Assembly (NCBI GenBank): GCA_024867545.1
Contig: JANFNE010000082.1
Span: 1-64,000, forward strand
Direction: 5' to 3'
Length of the DNA: 64,000 bases
Source of the DNA: Phytopythium helicoides
Lineage: Eukaryota; Oomycota; Peronosporomycetes; Pythiales; Pythiaceae
This document shows, one piece after another, positions 42,316 to 53,926 of the stretch. The position numbers and the translations under genes were made by a program. Every line of letters starts with the position of its first letter. Position 1 is the stretch's first letter. The notes below the pieces were generated by a model. That model saw only the letters and a list, made by a program, of their open reading frames with translations. It searched no databases and had not been told where the DNA came from.

Positions 42316-43166
42316 GAGGAGGCAATGGAGGCGAGATCTGCTCTAGCAAGACCTCCGAGAGGCGCCGCTGTCCATCGACGGGCTGCCGGCCAGAGAGAGA
42401 GAAGCCGTAGGAATGGGCAGGCAGGCGAGCGTGCCATAGACACACCGGGAAGTGAAGCGCATGACACGCCACTGAACTGTGCGACACCCACACCCATGTC
42501 GGGGTGGACCACACTACCGTGGGTGCGGCGTAGCGTTGATGATTGTGCCGAAGGTACTAGCGCCCGCTGCAGCACAAATGGATGAATGTTCAAGATATGT
42601 TTTCGGATGGAGGCGCTACTCGTTAATGCGGCTATGAAGAAATCGCACGTCATTCATTGGGATTGTCTTCTCGACGCTGTTGCCATGGGCGAAGAAGAAC
42701 ACGTCGTGCTGATATGTTACCCGCCTTGCTGACGATGCTGGTGATTGCTCTGCGAATCACTTCGATCTGTTGCAGAATCGTGGCGTCAAATTGAGCTCGG
42801 TGAGACCGATATTTCCGAAAGCAAAAGCTCATGGATAGGTAATGCATGTTTCGTTGCCCGAGTGAGGCAAGGAGCAAGCTGATGGGTGGTCATCCAAGTA
42901 TGCGGAGCCACGAAGGATGGTCCAGGGAGTCAAGGAAGCGGGGTTCAGACATGGTACCAATGTCAGCACCGAGAATTAATTAGCGGTGGTGAGAACAAGT
43001 TCTCAACATTGAACTACCGTTTACAGCATTGGACTGTGAGTCCTCGATCCGACCCATCAAAAACCTCAACGGCAAAATGTTCATTCGAGCTTCGCATTAG
43101 GGAGACTGGAACACGCACGGGCACTTACTCATCGTCACGGACCATTCACATGCACACGGAGAAAAC
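42316..43166. other. intergenic region
   Basis: About 850 bp. A 75-codon minus frame (42650-42877) and a 94-codon plus frame (42886-43170) have no recognised domain. The region marks the transition from single-copy genes to the rearranged block. Confidence 0.4.
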
Positions 43167-43382
43167 TTAGCTACACTCGAATTTGATGCCCGCTGCGAAA
43201 AGAGAGCCCACCACGGGGATGAATCCAGCGAGGTTTGCCGCGATTGTGCAGACGATGCCACAACCATTATCAAACCCTTCGGCGGCGGCACTGCTGAGGG
43301 TAAATGTGATATCGTCCGCAAGAAGCTCGTCGTCGAGGTATGCGCTGACGCCAAGAGTCACGAGATTTGCTCGCACGCCCAC
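43167..43382 (-). pseudogene. 3' fragment of the secreted eight-cysteine family (member 7)
   Basis: Only the last third survives: VSAYLDDELLADDITFTLSS, GFDNGCGIVCTIAANLAGF, PVVGSLFAAGIKFECS and the normal stop. Similarity ends abruptly at the 5' side, where the family-associated element begins at once (43395), so a deletion has joined the upstream element directly to the 3' end of the gene. Confidence 0.75.
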
Positions 43383-43394
43383 CGTTGAAGTGCT

Positions 43395-43480
43395 ATAGCG
43401 TGGCTTTTACGCTATCGTGCTCCCTTGTTTCTGACAGACCATCCGGCGTCTGCAACGGATCCCAAGATTTGCCGCCAGTG
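43395..43480 (-). repeat. family-associated upstream element, copy 5
   Basis: TAGCGTGGCTTTTACGCTAT, CGTGCTCCCTTGTTTCTGAC, AGACCATCC and CCCAAGATTTGCCGCC. It is adjacent to the truncated member 7 rather than at the usual distance. Confidence 0.55.
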
Positions 43481-43974
43481 TGCGGAAGGACAGAGGTCAG
43501 GCAGCAATGCGCTAATCTCGGTGCCGCTGTCCTGCACTGTATGTGAGCAACGCTTTAGCTGCGCCTCGGCTGCTTACGGTTGAAAAGCGCATCTGGAAGG
43601 GAAGTTGGATGCGCTAAGAATCCGCAGTGCGCTGAATTGGTGGGCGGTGTACTCGTGTAGCAGAACAACTTGAGGCTCTGCTATTTTGCCAACGAACGCA
43701 AGACACTCAAGACATATGAGAAGCTTGCGTAGTCTTATAAATTGGATATGTTATGTTTCCTTTGCTTATCATGCAGGCGATTTGCTTCAGCAGATCAGGC
43801 GATGACTGAGATATAGAGCACAAATGTGCATTCCAATGTCGAGGTGGATATTCGGGGACGATGCCAAACAACTCCCAGCACCCAACACGTTTTAATATCG
43901 GACGTCTCTAACTTTCACGCGAGGATATCGCTGTGCAGTGCATCGCCATGTTGTCACACCTCGAAAGAGGCCCG

Positions 43975-44146
43975 AGTACCTCCTAATTGCACCACGTCCT
44001 TCACGCACTCTACTCTCAGCAGTAGTGTCGTCGATCTGCTCACCGCCCCTCACTTTGCTCGTTTCGTAAACGCGGTAGTAGACATTGATCTTATACCATC
44101 CGAACTCTTTGGACCTGCAGAAAATCCAGCTCTCCACAGTCCACAC
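43975..44146 (-). pseudogene. remnant of a broken gene, left copy
   Basis: The minus-strand frame with KEFGWYKINVYYRVYETS and EQIDDTTAES is the counterpart of KEFRWYEINDNYRGYQTT and EWIDNTLAED at 52490-52600. It is more decayed than the right copy. The original protein family is not recognised. Confidence 0.45.
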
Positions 44147-44511
44147 GGACTACGACCACCTTGAAGACTTGCCCAGCCACAACCTCAGCCACCAAAGCCA
44201 ATGTGCCGTCGATGAATGAGCCTGGGAATGTGTGTATCCTGCACTAGTCGCAAGACCTTTCGACATGAAGAATCGGTTTTGCTGCTCGCCACTGAACTAC
44301 GTCACAGCTGCCTTGCGAGCACGAGCGTGCATGTTGAAGCTGCCTTCAACTTGGCTGATGGGTCGTCACCCACACTCGCAAACCATTGGTCGAAACAAAC
44401 ACCTCTCAGCTCTCTCATTCGACAAAACAAAACATATACCTCCATTCCATCCAATCAACGCCACGCTCGCCTTTCCGAGCCTTTTCCTTCTCTTCCAGGT
44501 CGGCTCGCCTC

Positions 44512-44718
44512 ATGCGCCTCGCCACTCGCAGATCCGCCGGCCTCCGCTCGCATCTCCAGCCCAAGAAGCTCCGCAGACGCCAGGGAGACGCCAAGGTGAG
44601 CGACTGGCGGCAGCTGCGGGTGTTTCTCACGACTTTGAGGCTGCAGGCGGTGGGACGCGAGGACGACGCAGCGGCGATGCGAGCGGAGCGACGCGGGGTG
44701 AAGCAGGTGAGGAGATGA
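44512..44718 (+). other. open frame in left arm with donor-like signal, conserved in right arm
   Basis: A 68-codon frame beginning MRLATRRSAGLRSHLQPKKL has a counterpart at 52091-51885 (minus). The CCAAG/GTGAGC at 44592-44601 looks like a splice donor, so this may be the first exon of a gene lost when the satellite formed. An initiator-like CTCTCATTCGACAAAAC stands at 44413. Replacements between the copies are frequent, so present function is doubtful. Confidence 0.35.
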
Positions 44719-44770
44719 GCTGGGCTGCAGCAGGAAAAGGAGTGAGCTCACGTGTTGGTGAACACAGGGA

Positions 44771-47700
44771 GAGCGAGAGCGAGACCAATGCCGTGACCAA
44801 AGCCATGACCGTGACCGTGACCGAATGAGCCCAAAGACGAGGACGAACACGACGAGCGAGGGCCGAGACGAACGCTGCTGGCTCCGGCGCGCCATGACCA
44901 GCGGCCGCGCTACAGCTAGGCTGGTCGAGCGATCCACGCGAGCGAGGTCACGTGGGGGCCCTGCTGTCTGATGTGCTTCGCTCGACTGCCGGAGCTTGGT
45001 GCGAGCCGCGGCAGGCTGCAAGCCGAGCATGCGCGCCACCTCGCCCTCTCACTCGCTCGGTTCAACCAATGCCGAATGCCGCAATGGCAACGAGTAGATC
45101 GAGCGAGACCAATGCCGTGACCAAAGCCATGACCGTGACCGTGACCGAATGAGCCCAAAGACGAGGACGAACACGACGAGCGAGGGCCGAGACGAACGCT
45201 GCTGGCTCCGGCGCGCCATGACCAGCGGCCGCGCTACAGCTAGGCTGGTCGAGCGATCCACGCGAGCGAGGTCACGTGGGAGCCCTGCTGTCTGATGTGC
45301 TTCGCTCGACTGCCGGAGCTTGGTGCGAGCCGCGGCAGGCTGCAAGCCGAGCATGCGCGCCACCTCGCCCTCTCACTCGCTCGGTTCAACCAATGCCGAA
45401 TGCCGCAATGGCAACGAGTAGATCGAGCGAGACCAATGCCGTGACCAAAGCCATGACCGTGACCGTGACCGAATGAGCCCAAAGACGAGGACGAACACGA
45501 CGAGCGAGGGCCGAGACGAACGCTGCTGGCTCCGGCGCGCCATGACCAGCGGCCGCGCTACAGCTAGGCTGGTCGAGCGATCCACGCGAGCGAGGTCACG
45601 TGGGGGCCGTGCTGTCTGATGTGCTTCGCTCGACTGCCGGAGCTTGGTGCGAGCCGCGGCAGGCTGCAAGCCGAGCATGCGCGCCACCTCGCCCTCTCAC
45701 TCGCTCGGTTCAACCAATGCCGAATGCCGCAATGGCAACGAGTAGATCGAGCGAGACCAATGCCGTGACCAAAGCCATGACCGTGACCGTGACCGAATGA
45801 GCCCAAAGACGAGGACGAACACGACGAGCGAGGGCCGAGACGAACGCTGCTGGCTCCGGCGCGCCATGACCAGCGGCCGCGCTACAGCTAGGCTGGTCGA
45901 GCGATCCACGCGAGCGAGGTCACGTGGGGGCCCTGCTGTCTGATGTGCTTCGCTCGACTGCCGGAGCTTGGTGCGAGCCGCGGCAGGCTGCAAGCCGAGC
46001 ATGCGCGCCACCTCGCCCTCTCACTCGCTCGGTTCAACCAATGCCGAATGCCGCAATGGCAACGAGTAGATCGAGCGAGACCAATGCCGTGACCAAAGCC
46101 ATGACCGTGACCGTGACCGAATGAGCCCAAAGACGAGGACGAACACGACGAGCGAGGGCCGAGACGAACGCTGCTGGCTCCGGCGCGCCATGACCAGCGG
46201 CCGCGCTACAGCTAGGCTGGTCGAGCGATCCACGCGAGCGAGGTCACGTGGGGGCCCTGCTGTCTGATGTGCTTCGCTCGACTGCCGGAGCTTGGTGCGA
46301 GCCGCGGCAGGCTGCAAGCCGAGCATGCGCGCCACCTCGCCCTCTCACTCGCTCGGTTCAACCAATGCCGAATGCCGCAATGGCAACGAGTAGATCGAGC
46401 GAGACCAATGCCGTGACCAAAGCCATGACCGTGACCGTGACCGAATGAGCCCAAAGACGAGGACGAACACGACGAGCGAGGGCCGAGACGAACGCTGCTG
46501 GCTCCGGCGCGCCATGACCAGCGGCCGCGCTACAGCTAGGCTGGTCGAGCGATCCACGCGAGCGAGGTCACGTGGGGGCCCTGCTGTCTGATGTGCTTCG
46601 CTCGACTGCCGGAGCTTGGTGCGAGCCGCGGCAGGCTGCAAGCCGAGCATGCGCGCCACCTCGCCCTCTCACTCGCTCGGTTCAACCAATGCCGAATGCC
46701 GCAATGGCAACGAGTAGATCGAGCGAGACCAATGCCGTGACCAAAGCCATGACCGTGACCGTGACCGAATGAGCCCAAAGACGAGGACGAACACGACGAG
46801 CGAGGGCCGAGACGAACGCTGCTGGCTCCGGCGCGCCATGACCAGCGGCCGCGCTACAGCTAGGCTGGTCGAGCGATCCACGCGAGCGGGGTCACGTGGG
46901 AGCCCTGCTGTCTGATGTGCTTCGCTCGACTGCCGGAGCTTGGTGCGAGCCGCGGCAGGCTGCAAGCCGAGCATGCGCGCCACCTCGCCCTCTCACTCGC
47001 TCGGTTCAACCAATGCCGAATGCCGCAATGGCAACGAGTAGATCGAGCGAGACCAATGCCGTGACCAAAGCCATGACCGTGACCGTGACCGAATGAGCCC
47101 AAAGACGAGGACGAACACGACGAGCGAGGGCCGAGACGAACGCTGCTGGCTCCGGCGCGCCATGACCAGCGGCCGCGCTACAGCTAGGCTGGTCGAGCGA
47201 TCCACGCGAGCGAGGTCACGTGGGGGCCGTGCTGTCTGATGTGCTTCGCTCGACTGCCGGAGCTTGGTGCGAGCCGCGGCAGGCTGCAAGCCGAGCATGC
47301 GCGCCACCTCGCCCTCTCACTCGCTCGGTTCAACCAATGCCGAATGCCGCAATGGCAACGAGTAGATCGAGCGAGACCAATGCCGTGACCAAAGCCATGA
47401 CCGTGACCGTGACCGAATGAGCCCAAAGACGAGGACGAACACGACGAGCGAGGGCCGAGACGAACGCTGCTGGCTCCGGCGCGCCATGACCAGCGGCCGC
47501 GCTACAGCTAGGCTGGTCGAGCGATCCACGCGAGCGAGGTCACGTGGGGGCCCTGCTGTCTGATGTGCTTCGCTCGACTGCCGGAGCTTGGTGCGAGCCG
47601 CGGCAGGCTGCAAGCCGAGCATGCGCGCCACCTCGCCCTCTCACTCGCTCGGTTCAACCAATGCCGAATGCCGCAATGGCAACGAGTAGATCGAGCGAGA

Positions 47701-48356
47701 CCAATGCCGTGACCAAAGCCATGACCGTGACCGTGACCGAATGAGCCCAAAGACGAGGACGAACACGACGAGCGAGGGCCGAGACGAACGCTGCTGGCTC
47801 CGGCGCGCCATGACCAGCGGCCGCGCTACAGCTAGGCTGGTCGAGCGATCCACGCGAGCGGGGTCACGCGGAGGCCCTGCTGCTTGATGCGCTGCGCTCG
47901 ACTGCCGGAGCTTGGTGCGAGCCGCGGCAGGCTGCAAGACGAGCATGCGCGCCAACCTCGCCCTCCAACTCGCTCGGTTCAACCAATGCCGAATGCCGCA
48001 ATGGCAACGAGTAGATCGAGCGAGACCAATGCCGTGACCAAAGCCATGACCGTGACCGTGACCGAATGAGCCCAAAGACGAGGACGCACACGACGAGCGA
48101 GGGTCGAGACGAACGCTGCTGGCTCCGGCGCGCCATGGCCAGCGGCCGCGCTACAGCTAGGCTGGTCGAGCGATCCACGCGAGCGAGGTCACGTGGGGGC
48201 CGTGCTGTCTGATGTGCTTCGCTCGACTGCCGGAGCTTGGTGCGAGCCGCGGCAGGCTGCAAGCCGAGCATGCGCGCCACCTCGCCCTCTCACTCGCTCG
48301 GTTCAACCAATGCCGAATGCCGCAATGGCAACGAGTAGATCGAGCGAGACTAATGC
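44771..48356. repeat. satellite array A: about 11 units of 324 bp
   Basis: Head-to-tail units recur at an exact 324-bp period (for example at 45103, 45427, 45751, 46075, 46399, 46723, 47047, 47371, 47695). The second-last unit, around 47860-48020, is slightly altered. Each unit has GGCGCGCC, GCGGCCGC, a GTCACGTGG (E-box-like) and GTGACCGTGACCG. Units differ at only a few positions. Open frames of 66-104 codons on both strands follow the repeat period and are not genes. The array ends in a half unit at 48356. Confidence 0.95.
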
Positions 48357-48873
48357 CGCGATTATTAGCCGATCCGTGATGAATACTATGGTCTTGGCGT
48401 GTTAGGCGGTCTTGTATACGCCTTCGTGTCGAGTACCCAACGCTGGGCTCGGCTTGATTGCAGTGCTGTACGAAGCCCGCTCACTATCATGAAGATGAGC
48501 ATAATTGCGAGGTAAGTTTAGTGTAGTGTATCTACAAAACGCACCGTGCTAGCGCTGAGGACACGTCGTGCACTACACCTTGCACAGATTGATGCGCACT
48601 TCAACATCGTATAGTATACGTGAAACATTTCAGTAGCTTATTTTTTGTATAGCGAACGAAACACATGGCCAACCATCCGGATGAACTATATACTCAGTCG
48701 GCTATACTAGACAGACAGATGTGCGCGAACAAGAACGCTGGCGACAACCACCAAACGTTTGTGGCCATCACCGGGGCGATGGGTCAGGGCGAATGAGTGG
48801 TATGATCCTGCTTAGGCAGCAGGTAGACAGATATGACCACCGGTGTCGTTGGCGCAGGAGAGCAAGGAAGGCA
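48357..48873. other. central spacer of the inverted satellite
   Basis: About 517 bp of AT-rich unique sequence between the oppositely oriented arrays, with short palindromes such as GTATAGTATAC. No ORF or transposon end was recognised. Confidence 0.6.
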
Positions 48874-51831
48874 TCGGCAGTCGAGCGAAGCACATCAGAC
48901 AGCAGGGCCCCCACGTGACCTCGCTCGCGTGGATCGCTCGACCAGCCTAGCTGTAGCGCGGCCGCTGGTCATGGCGCGCCGGAGCCAGCAGCGTTCGTCT
49001 CGGCCCTCGCTCGTCGTGTTCGTCCTCGTCTTTGGGCTCATTCGGTCACGGTCACGGTCATGGCTTTGGTCACGGCATTGGTCTCGCTCGATCTACTCGT
49101 TGCCATTGCGGCATTCGGCATTGGTTGAACCGAGCGAGTGAGAGGGCGAGGTGGCGCGCATGCTCGGCTTGCAGCCTGCCGCGGCTCGCACCAAGCTCCG
49201 GCAGTCGAGCGAAGCACATCAGACAGCAGGGCCCCCACGTGACCCCGCTCGCGTGGATCGCTCGACCAGCCTAGCTGTAGCGCGGCCGCTGGTCATGGCG
49301 CGCCGGAGCCAGCAGCGTTCGTCTCGGCCCTCGCTCGTCGTGTTCGTCCTCGTCTTTGGGCTCATTCGGTCACGGTCACGGTCATGGCTTTGGTCACGGC
49401 ATTGGTCTCGCTCGATCTACTCGTTGCCATTGCGGCATTCGGCATTGGTTGAACCGAGCGAGTGAGAGGGCGAGGTGGCGCGCATGCTCGGCTTGCAGCC
49501 TGCCGCGGCTCGCACCAAGCTCCGGCAGTCGAGCGAAGCACATCAGACAGCAGGGCCCCCACGTGACCCCACTCGCGTGGATCGCTCGACCGGCCTAGCT
49601 GTGGCGCGGCCGCTGGCCATGGCGCGCCGGAGCCAGCAGCGTTCGTCTCGGCCCTCGTTCGTCGTGTTTGTCCTCGTCTTTGGGCTCATTTGGTCACGCT
49701 CATGGTATCGGTCATTGGTCTCGCTCGATCAACTCGTTGGCATTGTGGCATTGTGGCATTCGGCATTCGGCATTCGGCATTCGGCATTCGGCATTGGTCG
49801 GACCGAGCGAGTGGGAGGGCGAGCTGGCGCGCATGCTCGGCTTGCAGCCTGCCGCGGCTCGCACCGAGCTCCGGCAGTCGAGCGAAGCACATCAGACAGC
49901 AGGGCCCCCACGTGGCCCCACTCGCGTGGATCGCTCGACCGGCCTAGCTGTGGCGCGGCCGCTGGCCATGGCGCGCCGGAGCCAGCAGCGTTCGTCTCGG
50001 CCCTCGTTCGTCGTGTTTGTCCTCGTCTTTGGGCTCATTTGGTCACGCTCATGGTATCGGTCATTGGTCTCGCTCGATCAACTCGTTGGCATTGTGGCAT
50101 TGTGGCATTCGGCATTCGGCATTCGGCATTCGGCATTCGGCATTGGTCGGACCGAGCGAGTGGGAGGGCGAGCTGGCGCGCATGCTCGGCTTGCAGCCTG
50201 CCGCGGCTCGCACCGAGCTCCGGCAGTCGAGCGAAGCACATCAGACAGCAGGGCCCCCACGTGACCCCACTCGCGTGGATCGCTCGACCGGCCTAGCTGT
50301 GGCGCGGCCGCTGGCCATGGCGCGCCGGAGCCAGCAGCGTTCGTCTCGGCCCTCGTTCGTCGTGTTTGTCCTCGTCTTTGGGCTCATTTGGTCACGCTCA
50401 TGGTATCGGTCATTGGTCTCGCTCGATCAACTCGTTGGCATTGTGGCATTGTGGCATTCGGCATTCGGCATTCGGCATTCGGCATTCGGCATTGGTCGGA
50501 CCGAGCGAGTGGGAGGGCGAGCTGGCGCGCATGCTCGGCTTGCAGCCTGCCGCGGCTCGCACCGAGCTCCGGCAGTCGAGCGAAGCACATCAGACAGCAG
50601 GGCCCCCACGTGACCCCACTCGCGTGGATCGCTCGACCGGCCTAGCTGTGGCGCGGCCGCTGGCCATGGCGCGCCGGAGCCAGCAGCGTTCGTCTCGGCC
50701 CTCGTTCGTCGTGTTTGTCCTCGTCTTTGGGCTCATTTGGTCACGCTCATGGTATCGGTCATTGGTCTCGCTCGATCAACTCGTTGGCATTGTGGCATTG
50801 TGGCATTCGGCATTCGGCATTCGGCATTCGGCATTCGGCATTGGTCGGACCGAGCGAGTGGGAGGGCGAGCTGGCGCGCATGCTCGGCTTGCAGCCTGCC
50901 GCGGCTCGCACCGAGCTCCGGCAGTCGAGCGAAGCACATCAGACAGCAGGGCCCCCACGTGACCCCACTCGCGTGGATCGCTCGACCGGCCTAGCTGTGG
51001 CGCGGCCGCTGGCCATGGCGCGCCGGAGCCAGCAGCGTTCGTCTCGGCCCTCGTTCGTCGTGTTTGTCCTCGTCTTTGGGCTCATTTGGTCACGCTCATG
51101 GTATCGGTCATTGGTCTCGCTCGATCAACTCGTTGGCATTGTGGCATTGTGGCATTCGGCATTCGGCATTCGGCATTCGGCATTCGGCATTGGTCGGACC
51201 GAGCGAGTGGGAGGGCGAGCTGGCGCGCATGCTCGGCTTGCAGCCTGCCGCGGCTCGCACCGAGCTCCGGCAGTCGAGCGAAGCACATCAGACAGCAGGG
51301 CCCCCACGTGACCCCACTCGCGTGGATCGCTCGACCGGCCTAGCTGTGGCGCGGCCGCTGGCCATGGCGCGCCGGAGCCAGCAGCGTTCGTCTCGGCCCT
51401 CGTTCGTCGTGTCTGTCCTCGTCTTTGGGCTCATTTGGTCACGCTCATGGTATCGGTCATTGGTCTCGCTCGATCAACTCGTTGGCATTGTGGCATTGTG
51501 GCATTCGGCATTCGGCATTCGGCATTCGGCATTCGGCATTGGTCGGACCGAGCGAGTGGGAGGGCGAGCTGGCGCGCATGCTCGGCTTGCAGCCTGCCGC
51601 GGCTCGCACCAAGCTCCGGCAGTCGAGCGAAGCACATCAGACAGCAGGGCCCCCACGTGACCCCGCTCGCGTGGATCGCTCGACCAGCCTAGCTGTAGCG
51701 CGGCCGCTGGTCATGGCGCGCCGGAGCCAGCAGCGTTCGTCTCGGCCCTCGCTCGTCGTGTTCGTCCTCGTCTTTGGGCTCATTCGGTCACGGTCACGGT
51801 CATGGCTTTGGTCACGGCATTGGTCTCGCTC
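48874..51831. repeat. satellite array B: inverted, two 324-bp then six 349-bp units
   Basis: Reverse orientation to array A. Unit starts (CGGCAGTCGAGCG) fall near 48876, 49200 and 49524, then every 349 bp: 49873, 50222, 50571, 50920, 51269, 51618. The 349-bp form carries an expanded GGCATTC microsatellite and several shared substitutions, so it is a separate homogenised subfamily. The final partial unit returns to the 324-bp type sequence. Confidence 0.95.
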
Positions 51832-52620
51832 GCTCTCGCTCTGTTCAACAACACGTGAGCCTCCTGCTGCTGCTGCTGCCCAGCTCATCTCCTCACCTGC
51901 TTCAGCCCTCGCCGCCCCGCTCGCCTTGACGCTGCGTCGTCCTCGCTTCCAGCCGCCTGCAGCCTCAACGTCGTGAGAAACACCCGCAGCAGCCGCCTGT
52001 CGCTCACCTTGGCGCCTCCCTGGCGTCTGCGGAGCTTCTTGGGCTGGAGATGCGAGCGGAAGCCGGCGGATCTGCGAGTGGCGAGGCGCATGAGGCGAGG
52101 TGACCTGGAAGAGAAGGAAAAGGCTCGGAAAGGCGGGCGGTGCGTTGATTGGGTGGAATGGAGGTATTGTTTAGTTTTGGCAAATGGGAGCGCTGATAGA
52201 TATTTGTTTCAACCAATGGGTTGCGAGTGTGGGTGACGACCCATCAGGCAAGTTGAAGACAGCTTCAACATGCAAGCTCATGCTCGCGAGGCGGCAGTGA
52301 CGTAGTTCAGTGGCGAACAGCAACACTCATCCTTCATGTCGAGAGGTCCTGCGACTAGTGCAGGATACATACAATTCCCAGGCTCATTCATCGACGGCAC
52401 ATTGGCTTTGGCGGCTGAGGTCGTGGCTGGGCGAGTCGTCAACGCGGTCGTAGCCCTTGTGAACTGTGGAGAGCTGGATTTTCTGTAACCAAAGAGTTCA
52501 GGTGGTATGAGATTAATGACAACTACCGCGGTTACCAAACGACCGAATTGAAGTACGGCGAGTGGATCGATAACACTCTAGCTGAGGATCACCGTGCTGC
52601 CTATCTGAAACCTGGAGAAA
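51832..52620. repeat. right outer arm of the large inverted duplication
   Basis: Inverted, diverged counterpart of 43975-44770. Together with arrays A and B it forms a palindromic structure about 8.6 kb long. Confidence 0.75.
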
Positions 52621-52775
52621 TGATAGTGTTGAAGCATGAAATGGCTCCATTCGCAAACATCGTATCTGGGTCGTTCAGACGGCGGATCTTGGTCTGCTCG
52701 AAGTTGTGTTCTATCCGAAATGTGATAGATTCGTCAACAGCCACTACTTCATCTTCGGCTATTCGGCATTTCTAG
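52400..52775 (+). pseudogene. remnant of a broken gene, right copy
   Basis: One frame reads LALAAEVVAGRVVNAVVALV then stops at TAA (52486-52488). Another picks up at once with TKEFRWYEINDNYRGYQTTE, KYGEWIDNTLAEDHRAAYLK and PGEMIVLKHEMAPFANIVSG before decaying. Together they look like one protein interrupted by a frameshift. The same sequence, more degraded, is on the left arm. I do not recognise the family. Confidence 0.5.
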
Positions 52776-52934
52776 ATGCAGTGCCTACGGCACAACAGAA
52801 TACGGAGAGACAATTACACACTGTATTCGGACAACCACGCTACGCGAGTATTGCTAACGTCTCCAACCCTCCCTGTTTCTCATTCGTCGTTGTCCTCAAC
52901 AACCGCTAACCAGCCAACCAACATCTCATCCATC

Positions 52935-53661
52935 ATGAAGACCAGCTCCATCCTCTTTTTCGCGACCGCACTCATGATTGGCGTCACTTGGACCAGATTG
53001 ATCCAAATGCACGTCGAGTATTTGGACGCGCTTATCAGCGGTGGTGACCTCAATGGTGCGACGTGGCAGAAGATGTTAGTCAGGTTCTGGCAACAACAAA
53101 AGCATCGTCGTTGATGACACCTACTTGACCAACTCGAACCTATGCAAAGCGTACACCAACACAAACACTGAATCGTTCCTGTATGTGGAGACGGATGGTG
53201 CTTGAGGTGCCAACAACCAGGCACACGTCAACGAGCACCAATTCCGGAAGGTCATCGTGCAGTTTGCTTGAGCGTCTTACCAAATGCTCATTGATGCAAA
53301 ACAGAACTACATTTACTACGGTTCCGCAGGATTCATGTGGTTTAAACTTAGCGTATGTGGTGTCTGGAGTGTTCGGCCCTGGGGACATCCCAACTCTCTG
53401 TCCGTCGGGCACTTGCGGCAGCGAAGCTATGCAGTAATTGAACCACCACTACAGTAGTACCAATCTCCCCTCGACATTCGCGTCATTGCGAATCTTAATA
53501 TCGAGTTGCATGCGGACTTCCTCACAATCACCCTCAGCAGTCCCGCGTCGGGTGGCTCCAATGTTGGCTGCGGGATGATCGGCACGATTGCCGCGGACCT
53601 CGCTGGATTCACCCCGCGGTTATCTCTCTTTTCGCGGCGGGCATCAAATATGAGAGCAGCT
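52935..53661 (+). pseudogene. secreted eight-cysteine family, member 8 (degenerate)
   Basis: Recognisable from signal peptide MKTSSILFFATALMIGVTWT through LIQMHVEYLDALISGGDLNG, ATWQKM, VETDG, QFRKVIVQFA, CPSGTCGSEAMQ and SNVGCGMIGTIAADLAGF to GIKYESS. It has several frameshifts, at least two in-frame stops and loss of the last cysteine (ESS for ECS). It is the most decayed of the long copies and lies just outside the right arm. Confidence 0.75.
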
Positions 53662-53926
53662 AGCCTTCCTTCTCGCTGCTGTTGCCCACATATGAGATCG
53701 TCTAGGGCTGAAGGGGTCCCTCGTCCACAGCTTTGTCGTCTCGAGTTTTCGTATCATTGCAAGGCATCGTCGTCGTGAAAATCCGCGCCGCACAGTCTCC
53801 AACTCTCTGGATAGGCCAAAAGCCCCTCCGCCGCTCGTCATTTCTGCGAATGAGCGCGCGTCGGTTATTTCCGAAGCGAGCCAAAGCCTCCTTTCCCCCT
53901 CTCGACCAGCTCAAGAGGAAATAGCC

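Larger units (their letters stand above)
43975..44770. repeat. left outer arm of the large inverted duplication
   Basis: Reverse-complementary, with clear divergence and small gaps, to 51832-52620. Matching landmarks include ATGAATGAGCCTGGGAAT, CCTGCACTAGTCGCA and CAGAAAATCCAGCTCTCCAC. It ends where the satellite array begins. Confidence 0.75.

Noticed and set aside
44771..51831. Dozens of 60-198-codon ORFs repeated every 324 or 349 bp on both strands
   Set aside because: Periodicity equals the satellite unit and both strands are open; these are by-products of GC-rich repeats, not a gene family.
44771..51831. Possible CRISPR array
   Set aside because: Units are fully repeated with no unique spacers, are over 300 bp, and the organism is eukaryotic.
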